From: Saturnia japonica
Taxonomy: Eukaryota; Arthropoda; Insecta; Lepidoptera; Saturniidae
Direction: 5' to 3'
Assembly (NCBI GenBank): GCA_033032175.1
Contig: CM065307.1
Coordinates: 5,456,001-5,520,000, forward strand
DNA length: 64,000 bases
Numbering within the stretch: the first letter of the stretch is position 1; each line of letters opens with the position of its first letter. Positions 23,531-36,112 of this stretch are shown here, in pieces. The notes under the pieces are model-generated. The model worked only from the letters and a program-made list of their open reading frames with translations, ran no database searches and was not told where the DNA came from. The position numbers were made by a program, and so were the translations under genes.

Positions 23531-23899
23531 ATTACTTAAATATTATATGAACTCATAATATTATACGCATAATATAATATATTGATAGAAAAAATACTAT
23601 ATTTCAACTTCTTAATAAATAGTTGTTAACTTTTGAAGCAACTTATGACGGATCATTTTACACACTTAATTAATATATTTATTATATTATTCTAATAATA
23701 AAATTTGATGATAAATTATTTAAAAATATTTATTTATTTATTGGGGACAATAGTAAGATAATAAGATATAGCACAGACAAAGAGTAGTTAAATATATAGT
23801 TATTGAAATTTCAGGTAACAGTATTATTGAATTACAAATCATAGTCCACCACAGCACCCATCAAATTACGTAATTTACAAGTAATTATTATAATATATT
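23531..23899 (+). repeat. Left arm of the long inverted repeat
   Basis: Pairs with 25791-26158. The match starts and stops abruptly: outside it the flanks (GTATACATTGTATA to the left, TTTTACCAATTCAG to the right) are unrelated. Confidence 0.85.
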
Positions 23900-25790
23900 G
23901 AATAATAATTTAATATAAATATGATATTCTGTCACTCGTTACATCTAGTTATAGACTCAATAAGCTAAAGATAATTTGAATCGCTACATTTATCGTTAAA
24001 CGTTAAATATTACTCATATGGTACTTACAAAATCATGGCATTTCGGTTGAATGATAAAATAAACCGCAAAAATCATGTGAAGGAAATTTTAAGATTACCT
24101 TGATGGACTTTAATTGGTAAGGTCTCAATTTAGTAAATTACCTTCAAGGTGTACGTCCTGAGAGAGCGGGTCGTTGAACTCCTCTTACTGTAAAAACTAA
24201 ATCGCACTTGACCGAACTAATCTAGTCTACGTTGTGATCTCACGAGTGTATCGAGACGAGTACAGCTTAGATCTACACTTCTCAAACTTTAAAATAAGCC
24301 CCTAATACTCAGATTACTACTATGAATGTAAACTATTTATTGAACTAAGACAAATATAAAAGGGTTTATCGATTTATAAACTTTCATTATTAAAAATCAC
24401 TGTAATAATATTGTATTATGTCAGCTCTTTTACGTTTTGTTCTCACGAGTGAAGTTATACGAATGCAGTATAAATGTTGACAGTTTACCGGGTTTCCGTA
24501 ATGCTGGATATTACGTGTTAAAAAATCTATTATCTTCGATCAAGTCATAGCGTGATATGATCATTTATTCCTTGTTGAAAATGAGGTTTACCCTTGATGT
24601 TATTATTTCAACAAGTAGTCGCTCATTGATTAAAATTGAAATATAATTAATTAAATTGTTTTGTTTGGAACGTATATTGAGATTATTTTGTTAAAGAATA
24701 TACCAATTTGAAATCACACAAATTTTATAGTTCCAAATTTATCTACTCAATCTTTCTTTCTTTCTCAGTAATTGTTGACAACATTTTAAATTGCTTTACA
24801 TATATTATACGTGTATATAGATTTCAGCTTTCTGCACTCCTTTTTCATATTAACTTAAACTATGCCAAATATAAACTCCTCCGTGCTAGCAATTTGCATA
24901 AAAAGGAGTACAAAGTTTCCTCTTTATGTACTAATATAAATATTTTATGTTGATTCAATTAGGATTACAAGATATACTTTGTAGTGTTTAATTATGCTAT
25001 TAATTTAAATTGACCAAAGATGCCTTTGTTTTTAAAAATTGTTTGTTTACAACAGATCCCTGATATTTAAAAAAAAAACAGAACAATACAAAGTTAAGGT
25101 GACACTTCGTGTAAATTTTATTTGTATAAATCGATAGTAAATTATTGATTTGAATATAACTTACCTAATATAAAATTATGTTCACACTAGGTAATGAGAA
25201 TACCAACAGGTTATTGATTGGAATATCATTAAATACAAGAAAAGTATATTTGAGAATCACTGGGTATGTTATAAAAACCTAATTGAAAATGTTATGCTTT
25301 TTCTTCACCTTCTTCAACGTCTCTAATGTTGACAAGTAGAAAAAATATTAAATTATATTTACCATAATTAATATATGACGCCTGTTTTTTTATTTTATGT
25401 TATGACAAAGTGATCGTTGTAGATTTTTATTGTAGTGAAAACATTATATGTTTAGGTTACCAAAATAAATTTTCCCTTTTTTTCTTTGATAAGGATATTT
25501 ATATTAATAATAAGTACAATATTTATAATAACTCTTCGTTCCTGGCTTTAATAAAGTAATTTAACTTAATATACTGATCGCTGAACTTGTTAAGGTATTT
25601 GATTTTTAGTTTAATAATAATAATTCTAATTTTGCTTAGTATTTTTTAATGATAACTTTCATATGACACTTGTTCGTTTTTTTATCAATCATGTGAAGTT
25701 GTATGTTTCCAACGTTTTATTTTTATACATATATATATATATATATTATATACGTATGTATACTTAACGTATGTATATACATTATATATA
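23900..25790. other. Interior of the long inverted-repeat element
   Basis: Mostly AT-rich filler. A GC-richer island at about 24145-24280 (CAAGGTGTACGTCCTGAG, GAGCGGGTCGTTGAAC, TCTCACGAGTGTATCGAG) is the only non-uniform part. The 81-codon frame at 24708-24953 starts with TTG and is aromatic-rich background. A palindromic AT tract (TATATATATATA near 25728-25745) lies just inside the right arm. Confidence 0.45.
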
Positions 25791-26158
25791 AATATATTAT
25801 AATAATTACTTGTAAAATACGTAATTTGATGGATGTTGTGGTGGACTATGATTTGTAATTAAATAATACTGTTACCTGAAATTTCAATAAATATATATTT
25901 AACTACTCTTTATCTGTGCTATATCTTATTATCTTACTGTTGTCCCCAATAAATAAATAAATATTTTTTAAATAAATTAATCATCAAATTTTATTATTAG
26001 AATAATATAATACATATAATAATTAAGAGTGTAAAATGATCCGTCATAAGTTGCTTCAAAAGTTAACAACTATTTATTAAGAAGTCAAAATATAGTATTT
26101 TTTCTATCAAAAATATTATCGTGTATAATATTATGAGTTCATATAATATTTAAGTAAT
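25791..26158 (-). repeat. Right arm of the long inverted repeat
   Basis: Reverse complement of 23531-23899, with small indels in A/T runs. Confidence 0.85.
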
Positions 26159-26785
26159 TTTTACCAATTCAGATGTATGGTATTCTAAATGGAAGTGGTT
26201 TTGTACAGTCGAGCCAATCTATTGTTCAGCCTTATTATTCAGGAAGTATTCAGTAAAATAATTATTCACATATTCATATAATATTTTTTACGTTTTATAT
26301 AAATGGTTATAAAATATAATAAATATATCGTATAAAAATAAAATGGTAAAATATAAAAATATGGTAACCCTACGCAAATGTGAAGTTTTGCTGAGATTTA
26401 CCAGATTGTTTTTTTTTATGCCTAAAATGCTAGCGGTCAGTATTATGTGTGCCCGTTGAACCACGGCTGTGCGTATTTTCGTCCGCACCGATCGCAATTG
26501 TTCCGCAGTGAAAGGAATCATTTGTTGAGGTCATCCACCCGAAGTAAACACAAATCTTGATCTCGTTGATGTCTTATACACGTTAATTCTGATTTCACTG
26601 GATATCCTTTAAATCTGTCGTAGAGGTCGGTCGAAAACACAAAATCGACGTTTTCAGGGTCAATCAATTTAAAGTATGTTTAAAAATTCAAATAAACGTG
26701 GCCAATATTAGAAAATGGTTTCAGTTTTTACTTAAAGTTTATTAAATATGAATAAACGCCATACTTAACATTATTCTTGTAATTG
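26159..26785. other. Non-coding stretch
   Basis: No supported gene. The 77-codon minus frame at 26288-26521 begins with an ATG at 26521. Its first half (LRSVRTKIRTAVVQRAHIILTAS) is less AT-driven than the rest, but no family or splice signal supports it. Confidence 0.35.
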
Positions 26786-26850
26786 ACTAGCAACCGGCCG
26801 CGAACTTCGTTCACGTTAATTATGATATAAAATGTGAGAACGATAATATA
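26786..26850 (-). mobile_element. Helitron-like 3' terminus
   Basis: On the minus strand CGTGAACGAAGTTCGCGG forms a GC-rich hairpin just before CCGGTTGCTAG and then T, close to the canonical lepidopteran Helitron end. The rest of the element is not recognised. Confidence 0.5.
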
Positions 26851-28589
26851 TAACCTATGCCTCACAGGAAGAACGTACTTTTCTGTCATTGAAATATTAT
26901 TGAAATCAGAATAATAGTTCTAGAGAGTATCTACCACAAATAAATAAACTTTACCTCCTTAAAATAGAAGTATAGATAAATATTCATCTAATTATTAAAA
27001 GAATGTGAACTTGGGGTTTCCAGGAATAATTGATAATCTCTGCATTAGGCCTGATAACTTAGCTGTTACCTGAGAGAAAAAGAAAACGTTGGTATCAAAA
27101 TAAAACTAAAAGAAATAAAATTGTTCTATTTACCGATATCTAGAAAACTATTTTGTACCATAATAAAATAATTGAATTATCAGTATTATGGGAAAAAATA
27201 TTTTCATGTAAAATGAATGACGTAAAAGTTGTCCAACGCTTAAAGAAATGAATCCTGCTATTTGTATTCCTTATCATTCCAATATTTTTGATATTCAAAA
27301 CTTGATTCTAAGAATACAAATATATAGACTTATTATAATTTTCTTCACACTATCCGTTTTAAAACACATTTCTACGCATTCCAGAAAGAGGAAAATGGAA
27401 ATGCCTTCGTGTTATAATTCAATAATATTATGTATGTATGCAAATAAAAAGGATCTATTTCTCATTTATAAGACGTCAGTGCTTAGGGAAATCAAGTTTT
27501 TATAGCTCTTTGTTTAACTTCAACTATTAATTATTTCCGTATAATTATAGGATGATATATTAATTATCAGGAAAATCCTAATAACTTAAAGGACGGCTGA
27601 TAATTACAAAACAATGAACGAACGGCCTCTTACTATGAATGGATACTCCTAGAAGCGGAAAGCGGTGTTCATGTTTTAAATTATTTTTCCTGATCTTGAC
27701 AAATGCCCTGGAATTGTGTGTGCTGTTTGTCGGGCACGAGATATGAATTACAAGTAGTGCGGTGCGTTGACCACTACGCTTGTTCTTTTTTCAAATATGT
27801 AGAAACAAGACGGAGTTCTATTATTTCTCCTACCTCGCATGAAATGTAGCATGAAAATTAACTTCATATTTACTTTTATTGACAACTAATAACTGAATGC
27901 TTATACACTAATGCTTCTAAAGTACATAGTCAAAAAATAAAGTAACTGACTTTAGACAGGTGGAGAATCTCAATTCGACATTTATCAGTGTTGTTGGTAC
28001 AAATGATAATATTTAAAGAATTAGGTTGACTTTTGTTGTTTTGTAAATCCAAGACACTGTGATTTTACTTGATATTTTGCACATAATAGATTTAGACACA
28101 CGTTCGTAGATAATTCAAATATATAGAAAATACTGTGCTGCAAATTTTACCAAAGCGATTGTCAAGTAAAACGTACTTGTACAACATTGTTCATAAACTT
28201 ATAGGGTTATCGATTTAAGAGTAAATATAGTTGTATGACCTTTTTTTTAAATATTGATATTATTTCAGAGTGCTTCACGGAGTATATTCCTATAAATATA
28301 TAAAACTCAAAAAGATGGGTTGAAAGTATTACAGATAAATAAAATATGTAAATATTATTTTATGTTTCATGCGTGGTTTAATTTTTTCTTAACTATACAA
28401 TTTCCAAAGGTTAAAAGAGAAAATTAATAAAATCCTGATTAAAATTTTCTAATCATGGAGGTCATTAAGAGATTTCAGGTAATGCTGGATCATCAGGTAA
28501 AGGTTGCCATGTTATTCTAATACCATTGAAGTAATAGAATACCAAATTTCGACTCGATCACACCTGTGAAAAATGCTCACATCCCTTCA
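26851..28589. other. Non-coding stretch
   Basis: AT-rich, with no supported gene. The 85-codon frame at 27248-27505 begins ATG but is compositional background. Confidence 0.4.
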
Positions 28590-28740
28590 TCAACTAGTAA
28601 AGAGCTGATAATCTTCAAAATTTTCATCCAGTCACCTTTTACACTAAAAATAAAACTAAACCAAAATCGGTACAGCCGTTTGGGAGGTACGTTGCCAGAC
28701 AGACAGACACCCGTTAAACGTTAGGGATTAAAAACAGTGA
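28590..28740. repeat. Helitron-interior-type repeat fragment
   Basis: ACCAAAATCGGTACAGCCGT, a T-rich run and CAGACAGACAGACACCCG in series are characteristic of the interior of dispersed lepidopteran non-autonomous repeats. No ends were found. Confidence 0.4.
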
Positions 28741-29809
28741 AGTAGGAACAGATGTTATTTAAATAATTTTCAATATTACACTGGTGGTAACCCTAGTTGA
28801 TACGATAAGTAATTTTATTTATGTAAATGCCACAAGATGGCGCAAGCATCTACAATTGGCTAATATTGAACAGTGACTGCAGAAGTAACCGTCTTGAATC
28901 TCTGATGATGCGCTCGATTGACGCAAATTTATATATATTATATGTACGTGTAGTGACACGGGGCTGGTACTAATAGACCTCATGGCCTTGTAAGTACATG
29001 TGGGGAATTTACAAAACGTCATATTTGGTTACGGGTTAAGGTTTTTATAGACGTGAAAGGATTTTTCGTAATTAGAATTTTATAAAACGAATACACATAA
29101 TCCTTATATCTTAATGTGAATTCTTAATGCCTTTAATAAGTGCCTTAAATAATAATAAATTATATAGCATACATAATGTGTTTTAAACATACATAATATG
29201 TGATTTTTTTTTAATTCTTTATAGGTTTAGTGTTTGAAGTACTGATTTATGGTTCAGTGTAGAGTGAAGGGATATCGCCTCGGAAAATTAATGAATCAAA
29301 TATAATTTTAAAGCTTATAATTACACATGGTTTAAAATTTTCGTTAATAACATTTATCACTTGATGATTGATGCTCATAAAAATATATTTATGGCGACAT
29401 CTATTGACTACCATGATAATTGTTACTGTAAGGACCGAAATGCCTAAGTAACACTATCATACCGTTCTCAGTAATACGTTAAACATATAATAGAATAAAC
29501 AAGTCAACTTAACCTGTTCCAATAAATATATTTGACTAATATACGATATACCTGCAGGTATACACAATTATACACACACTCATACTGAAATACCCAATAC
29601 ACATATGTTATGTGTACACACAAGCTTGTACCCAATAATAATAATTGTACTAATTTTATTTATTATTATTATTTTATTTGTAGTCCCAATACAGGTTACC
29701 CTAGTTTGGTAGTTGGGGATACTTACTTTGTATCTTTATTCTTTGCTAAATAAACTTTTTTATTTTAGATTTTTTTTTTATTTACATTGTATAAAGTACG
29801 AAAAATTCG
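28741..29809. other. Non-coding stretch
   Basis: No supported gene. A TAT/ATT simple-sequence run at 29654-29677 and a GTAGTCCCAATACAGGTTAC segment belong to the upstream part of the Helitron-like end that follows. Confidence 0.4.
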
Positions 29810-29829
29810 CACGGGCCAGCTAGTATCAC
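29810..29829 (+). mobile_element. Helitron-like 3' terminus
   Basis: TTCGCACGGGCCAGCTAG followed by T is the canonical CTAG-T ending, on the plus strand. The matching 5' TC end was not located. Confidence 0.5.
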
Positions 29830-30465
29830 TTATATTTTTTACGCTATAAATAAAGTTTACAGTTAATTATTATATAATTTAGTATATGGTCAGAGAGGGA
29901 GACATTCTTGAGATCACTATCATTCCTGTAATGATCCATCCATGACATATATTGGCGGGGAATTCATATATTTCAAATGTAACATGAGAATAATATCTTT
30001 AAAGGCATAACACGTAAGGTACACATCACTAAAACGAATAGGTACTCAAGTTTGTATTGAGTAATGATCGAGAGGTCAATTAGCAGTTGTTAGTCTACGC
30101 AACAAATGATAACTTTATGTACAAACACACGTAAAACGATTATTGAAGCAGAGTGGTAAATTGTGTCAGAAGTAAGTGTCACCGGCTTTATTGTTATTAA
30201 AAAATGTCAAAAGAAAAATGCCACTCATAATAATAAAAACGAATAACAATATAATAATAAAGAGTCATACTTTTTCATATTTTGTGATTCTACTGTACTT
30301 GTACTGACTGACTGAATTGTTTTATTAATTTGACGAATTTAAATTCTTACATTTTAGATCGATCTACTTGAAGCGATGTTTTTCTTGTTGATATCTATTG
30401 TTACAACAGCTAATTTTAAACTTGAGTTTATTGTTTTATTAAATGTAGAAATGACCTTTAAATCT
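29830..30465. other. Non-coding stretch
   Basis: No gene or classified repeat recognised. Confidence 0.4.
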
Positions 30466-30670
30466 AAACTATCTGACCCGTGTGAATATTTCGCAAATTA
30501 TAGAATAAAACAATCTAACAGCTGTCGTGTTATTTAGACAGACTAGGCGCCTTCTATATGTTAGTTGTATATATGTTATATATGTATTTTCATTAGGAAA
30601 GCCTTCTGCTGCCGTGAAATCATTTTTAACGAAAACATTAATACCGGGGAACATAAGCTTTAAAACAGAG
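30466..30670 (-). mobile_element. Repeat family B, copy 2 (Helitron-like 3' part)
   Basis: Minus-strand end CACGGGTCAGATAG (CTAG mutated to ATAG). The CAATCTAACAGCTGTCGTGT, AACGAAAACATTAATACC and GGGGAACATAAGCTTTAAAA blocks are shared with the 55.9-56.4 kb copy. The two short open frames here (74 codons minus, 92 codons plus) are chance frames over the repeat. Confidence 0.55.
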
Positions 30671-31961
30671 GTCCCCAAATTATTTTGTCTCATATGCTAC
30701 TTGCTTTGTTTTTCGGTTTTGGTTTGCAAATTCAACTTCAGATGCATTTTGACAGCTGATATAGTGCTGCTATATTGCAAGATTTTTCATCACGTTAGTT
30801 GTTAAATCTGTTTAAATTTTTTAATAAAATAGGTTTTTATACTTCATGAGTAGTTTAATATTTTATGATGATATGTAAAGATATTATAATAAGTAAATTA
30901 GAAGGAAGAATTATGAATGAAAAGAAATACTATTAGTGTATGTAGATTATTCCATTAATGGAAAGTCAAGATTAAAATCACGAGTTGCTTAAATGAGATC
31001 CATTATCGTTGGGCTCTGTTTACATCATACATTTACATACGAGAGCTCTCAATTTTTTTAGTGACATGGGCCCCTTTCATGTCTTCGTCGACCCTTGGGG
31101 GCCGATATAAATCACTTTGGAAATCACTGCTTTAAAATTACGTTTGAATTCTTAATTTTTGATGAAGAATATAAAAGATAGGGCGATACAACAAAAACAC
31201 TATTGAGAAATAAAATAAAAAGATTTAATTATAATTTGATTTCTGCTTTATTTAACATGTCGTCTAATTTATTATCAGATAGTTGAAACATGCGCGTGAG
31301 ACTTGGCTCAATTGTTCACGCTTTCAATCACATTCAGGGTTATTTTTCGTCTGTCGTTTTAGTTTAAAGTTAAAATCCTTGACTTAAACTTAATTTAATT
31401 CTATATAAGTGATTCAAACTGAAACAAAGTAGAGAAGCGGTGTAGCTAAACACAAATACTTAGTCATATTGAAATTAATTGTTGATGAAATTTTAATTGC
31501 GGACATTGCTTAAATGTCTAAAAACGTAAACCGACTTTTATGAGCTATGCATTTTTTACATTTTAAAGTTGGATTATATGAGTTCACATTAAATTAATAC
31601 ATATCAGTAAAACTATATAGTGATGATAAAACCGGAATCTACGACTAAAAAGCTTTGAATAGTTCATTTGACTTATTTAATGAACAAGGCAAAATAAAAT
31701 CATCCTTTTGTCTTGGCAACCCTGTAGGTAAATGTTAACACCAGCTCCAATACAAGTTGAGCATTTAATTATTCAGTGTAATTTACGACGTAGAGGGTTT
31801 TGTATTATTCATACGGTTTTTTGTATTAATTACGTAATTATTTTTGTAATATACATACTATTTTTAATTTCGTATTATTTTTATTCATGACGTTATTTTG
31901 TATACCTAGTTTAATGAGGTTTCAGTGAAAATATAAATAAGTGTAAATTTAATACCATAAC
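30671..31961. other. Non-coding stretch
   Basis: No supported exon. A GGGCCCCTTTC/CCTTGGGGGCCG patch at about 31069-31105 is GC-rich but short. Confidence 0.4.
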
Positions 31962-32080
31962 GTACCATCACGCCTGTATCGTCGAAGAGTTACGCAGAGG
32001 TTTACTGATGTACACCCACACTTCGCCGTATATGTTTAAGTCTCATGTAATAGAGTCTGAGCCTATTATCATTATATATT
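31962..32080 (-). mobile_element. SINE family 1, 5'-truncated copy
   Basis: CCATCACGCCTGTATC, AGTTACGCAGAGGTTTACTG, TGTACACCCACACTTCGCC, CATGTAATAGAGTCTGAGCC and TATTATC follow the order seen at 39000-39130, in the same orientation. The tRNA-like head is missing. Confidence 0.7.
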
Positions 32081-32594
32081 AATATATACACATAATTACC
32101 CCGGTCCTTAAGATGCGAGAAAATATTTCTGCCTTGTCTATAGGGTTTTACGAGTGTTAGTGAATATGCAATGTTATTCGCATAAACATTTGCGCTTCCT
32201 TCCTATACAAGCATAGGAACTGACGAACGTAAGTTCGACGTTTTATTTGTGTCGAAAAACTGACGTACTTCGAAAAAGTACGAATGTTCAAGCATTTCCT
32301 TTTACAAATGTCATCTCATACTTATAAGTTCGCGTATACGTTCGAATGTGAGGGACCAGCCTTAGTATCTAGGAATAATAAAGGATTAGTACAGCAACAA
32401 CATATCCTACTAGACTAGAATCATGTAACTCTATAACAATTATATTAGTTTTCGTTCAAGGCTCTATTCTCTATCCATCAAGTGATTCGACGACGGCTTA
32501 TGTCAGAATTATTCTTCAGAGTAGATTGATAGGATAGATTGTTGTCTGCTTTTAGTTGTCTATGTGAGTATATTGTCGTTGTATTATTAATAAT
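32081..32594. other. Non-coding stretch with possible short transposon
   Basis: Between about 32208 and 32368 there are several CG-containing near-palindromes (GAACGTAAGTTCGACG, TACTTCGAAAAAGTACGAA, AAGTTCGCGTATACG) followed by GAGGGACCAGCCTTAG. They are reminiscent of a small MITE, but no terminal repeats could be confirmed. Confidence 0.25.
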
Positions 32595-32745
32595 ATCTGG
32601 GCGACCGAGTTTTGATTCGTACCTTAAAAAACCTTTCTAGGTAAACTTGGAATGTAAAACATTGTCTAAATGCAAAATTTCATCCAAATCGTTAGAACTA
32701 TTTCCGACAAACCAATGCCATATATATCTATATACATATATACAA
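32595..32745. repeat. Repeat family C fragment
   Basis: TCTGGGCGACCGAGTTTTG, AAACTTGGAATGTAAAACA and CATCCAAATCGTTAG are shared with 51495-51575. The family is typical of Helitron interiors. No ends recognised. Confidence 0.45.
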
Positions 32746-33445
32746 TAATTGCTCACTTTTTAGTATTACATTTAATTTTTAAATATTAGTTAAATTGAAT
32801 GATTCGTGATGACTCAGTCGTTTTAATTTAATATGGGTGTTTTTGACAAAAAAGTAAATTTAATTAATTAATTAAGAAAACCCGAGGAGAATAAATTATG
32901 TAATCGATTAATTAATAATTTATATATAGTCTATATGGAAAATTAAAGTGCTCGTTAGTGGTTAAATTACTTCTTGTTAATTGAGTATTGACGAGAATTT
33001 AATTTTAATGTATAATTTTTACTTCTACTGGTCCTTGAATTATTATAAATTATTTTCGAATCATTAACAGCTTTATCAATTAATTCCACACACTTGTAAT
33101 AATAGTATAGTATGATATAAAACGGATGTTTTGAGAAATAAATTATCGAATAAAATAAAATGTTACTCAATAAAATACATAGCTGATTTATGAGTCATAA
33201 CGCATATATGTATTTCTCGTGCACGACTCTACATTCTCTTACAAAATAAACACACCCACGGTTGCAAATTTAAAGATAGACGTCATGAAGGTAAGAAATG
33301 CCGCTATCACACATCTATCTTAAACAATAGCATCCTAGTGTGGTCTGACTCATAGTCGAAGCGTTCGGTCACACCCGCACCTAACTCGATTTAATAAACC
33401 TGCTTATCTTCTGATTTGAAGAATACGTTGTCGTTTTTATGAAGA
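32746..33445. other. Non-coding stretch
   Basis: No gene recognised. The minus frame at 32967-33170 is Asn/Ser/Tyr/Lys background. Confidence 0.4.
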
Positions 33446-33600
33446 ACTAGCTATGCTTCATGTTTTCACCCGTGTTAAATTTATTTGATCAAATCTCCAG
33501 CGTGCTACCATCAACGCACCTACCGCTCCGCACCCTACAGCTTGCTTGACGTTCACACTTATTGCTCCGCTCCCCAAGGTTGTATCGTTAAGTTATGTAG
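33446..33600 (-). mobile_element. Helitron-like 3' end
   Basis: Minus strand: AACACGGGTGAAAACATGAA (decayed hairpin with the same GTGAAA loop), then GCATAGCTAG and T. Inward, the GC-rich CTACCGCTCCGCACCCTACA and TTGCTCCGCTCCCC blocks are common in lepidopteran Helitron interiors. Confidence 0.55.
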
Positions 33601-33763
33601 CCAATAACCTTTTTCAATAAAAAGTCTAAAAGGCAAAAAATAATAATTTAAATTTTACTTTTAGTTCCTGAGATTATAGCGTTCAAACAAACACAAATAA
33701 ACAATCTCTTGCGTTTTATAATATTTTTACCAGCAAAACCATCCGCAACTTTATTCTCGTTAA
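33601..33763. other. Non-coding stretch
   Basis: Continues the AT-rich background between two Helitron-like segments; may be the 5' remainder of the preceding element. Confidence 0.3.
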
Positions 33764-34012
33764 TCTATACTAATAATATTATAACCCCCACTTCACCACG
33801 GCAAGAAAACACATCGCTTAACGCGAAGTGCTTATAAAAATCTTAATAACTTTAATAACATCTTATTGAATGAAGATATAGTGATAATTTTTTTTAAACA
33901 AGGTAATTAAGGATTAAAACAACAAAAAATAATCAAAATCTAGTTAGTAATTTTTGCGTGATGCGCAACCAACGGCAAACCTCTAACATTTTATTTATAT
34001 AGATAATATACA
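33764..34012. mobile_element. Small repeat with Helitron-like starts at both ends
   Basis: The plus strand begins ATCTATACTAATAATATTAT and the opposite strand begins ATCTATATAAATAAAATG from the far end. This gives imperfect inverted ends of a unit of about 250 bases. Between them are CCACTTCACCACGGCAAG and GCGCAACCAACGGCAAACC. Class uncertain. Confidence 0.35.
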
Positions 34013-34239
34013 TAGGGACTTCAATTTACTGAAGACGTTTTGTGACATTATATATTTGAATTTAATATTTTGTGTTACAATCGGAATTTGAAGTGAAGAA
34101 ATCATAAACAACTGCAATTAGCAAAAAAATTTGGCCAAGATATTCCGCATCGGTTTCGGTCCCAAGGCGTTTTATTGCAACCTTATTTTAATGCGATTTA
34201 GTGGCTTGTTTGTGAAACTGTCACAATGTGAATACGTGT
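34013..34239. other. Non-coding stretch
   Basis: No gene recognised. Confidence 0.35.
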
Positions 34240-34345
34240 CACTGAATGTGGTTCAGTGAGTGTCGCAAGTCGCAACATTCGCCCCCGCGCGGCGCGCCAA
34301 GTATCGTGACCGGCCGACCTCGTTGTGACTTTGAATTGGCTCGGA
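34240..34345. promoter_or_regulatory. GC-rich island with mirrored initiator-like motifs
   Basis: A CpG-rich block (CGCCCCCGCGCGGCGCGCC, GACCGGCCGACCTCG) stands out against AT-rich flanks. Just before it, CACTGAA-TGTGG-TTCAGTG (34240-34258) is a perfect 7-bp palindrome that puts an arthropod-type TCAGT initiator motif on each strand. It could be a promoter, possibly of the minus-strand host gene, or a captured fragment. There is no transcript evidence. Confidence 0.25.
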
Positions 34346-35856
34346 TAAAGGTTCTTTCATGTGCCACGGACAAATATCGGAATGTCGCCAAGGCGTGATC
34401 TGTGACTGAGCATATTTTAATTACATTTTAATATTAACTTTCGATGCAAATCAGTAAACTTCTATTTAAGGACAGTTCACTATAAAATTATATAATAACA
34501 ATATAATTACAGAAAGGAATACAATTCCTAAAAGAAAAATAAAATAATATTTATCAGTAAAATAAACACACCGACACACTGTTTATATTGTACCTAACGT
34601 AACCTAAAAACGTAGACATAAAAAAAACACATAACAATAATATGTCAGGGGTTTTTGCTGAATACAAGTTAGTATTAGATAAATGAATCTGCGAGTCGAC
34701 TGTGTGTGTAACAATTAAAATAAATTATTGAGTATAATAGTACTATAGGCCAATAGGCCTATAGATAAAAAGCCTAAAACAATACAAATCTGGAAAAATT
34801 AATCGTTTATTTATTTAATTTTCCCGTTGCAAAATTATAATTTTTTGGTCTGTAAGTCACGTGATTTGAAACGCTGATTAGAAAACGCCATCTTGGAAAT
34901 ATGAACGTTAGATAGATTCTTGCGTAAGTTGTCAGACTTATCACTGATATCAAACAAAATGAAATATGAAATAAATGATGACGTCACGGGACCATAATTT
35001 AGTGTTTTGTGGTGTATTTTTAATTTAGATTAAAAAGTATTTTTACATCACTTTTCATGGTGTATAAAACATATAAAGTGTTTAAAACAATTTTCCAAAA
35101 GCTGTCGACTCCTGGATTGGATGTTAATTGAGGTATTAAAGGTAAGGAAGGAAATATAGTTCTGAACGGTAAAACTGAATTTAATATTTTTATTTTTACG
35201 TTTAATTCCTTCATTGTTCTTGTTACTGTACTTTCAAGAAACCTAATCGTTTTGATTTCTCGGAATATTTTTGAAGTCAGTGTAGATAGAACCTGTTTTC
35301 GTTTAAACGGTTTTAAAGATGTAACTGGCTAGTACTGTTAACTGTTACTAGCATTTTGTGTTTCACAGAAAGTCTACTATATGTTTTATTGTATAAAGCT
35401 TTTTGTGTAAATTATGTAGTTTCATTTGAATACATATTTGATTCAGAATTGAATATTGTGCTTCATAAATATTTTCTCAAGAGTTTAAATTTAATATTGG
35501 TTGTTTTATTTTGAAAATCACCGGTACTAGTTATAATGTTATCCTGAAGTCTATAAGTATAAATGTCAGTTTGTTTGTTTGTACTTATGCTTATGTTATT
35601 CCAATTGCGATAAAACTTTGATGAATTGATTTGATTTTCAGTTCGTACGAGATGGAGGTAACTGTAAAACTGTGACTCCGAAGCCGAAGCACGTACGGTT
35701 CTGTAGTGGAAATAAGATGAGGGATTTTGATTGAACATGTCTTCAGAACACTCATCATGATACAGACGGTATAATACGCTCAGTGAGGCAATGTTACTGC
35801 GCAGATGAAGCGACTCGATATTTCTACTTTGGCAAATAATCGTCTTTAATATCGAT
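34346..35856. other. Non-coding stretch
   Basis: No supported gene. Minus frames at 35020-35214 and 35463-35738 have no domain. Confidence 0.4.
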
Positions 35857-36007
35857 TTTAACCGACTTCTACAAAGGTCGGGGTTTACTCAATTCGAATG
35901 TATTTTTGCTGTACATCCATAACTTCTTTGTTTATAAACCGATTTGGATGATTCCTTTTTTGTTGGATAGGGGATACCTCAAGTGTGGTTCTGTTTTAAT
36001 TTCATTG
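35857..36007 (+). repeat. Repeat family A, copy 5 (3'-truncated)
   Basis: TTTTAACCGACTTCTACAAA, TACTCAATTCGAATGTATTT, TCTTTGTTTATAAACCGATT and GATAGGGGATACCTCA are present. The copy stops at TTTCATTG, where a Helitron-like end begins, so the TTCGAAG half is missing. Confidence 0.7.
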
Positions 36008-36112
36008 TAGTATGAGATATGAGAACAATGAACAATGATAGGCTACACGGGTGCACTGGTGTCGACCAGAGAGGTGTTCGAATAAATCTAACATGGGTAA
36101 TCCCGTGGGAAA
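36008..36112 (+). mobile_element. Helitron-like 3' end
   Basis: AATGATAGGCTACACGGG resembles 5245-5262 in the 4.7-5.3 kb element. Then CATGG-GTAATC-CCGTG forms a hairpin before GGAAAAACTACTA, a decayed terminus. Confidence 0.45.

Larger units (their letters stand above)
23531..26158. mobile_element. 2.6-kb AT-rich element with long terminal inverted repeats
   Basis: Two arms of about 369 bases (23531-23899 and 25791-26158) are reverse complements at roughly 95 percent identity by eye, with small indels. They enclose about 1.9 kb. The outermost bases are ATTACTTAAATATTATATGA on both ends. Each arm contains TTATTTATTGGGGACAA, TTTCAGGTAACAGTATTATT and AAATCATAGTCCACCACA. The interior has no reading frame resembling a transposase. 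No clear target-site duplication was seen. Best read as a non-autonomous foldback-type element, or an old inverted duplication. Confidence 0.7.

Noticed and set aside
30469..30805. Overlapping 74- and 92-codon frames on both strands
   Set aside because: They overlie a family B repeat copy whose other copies have no such frames.
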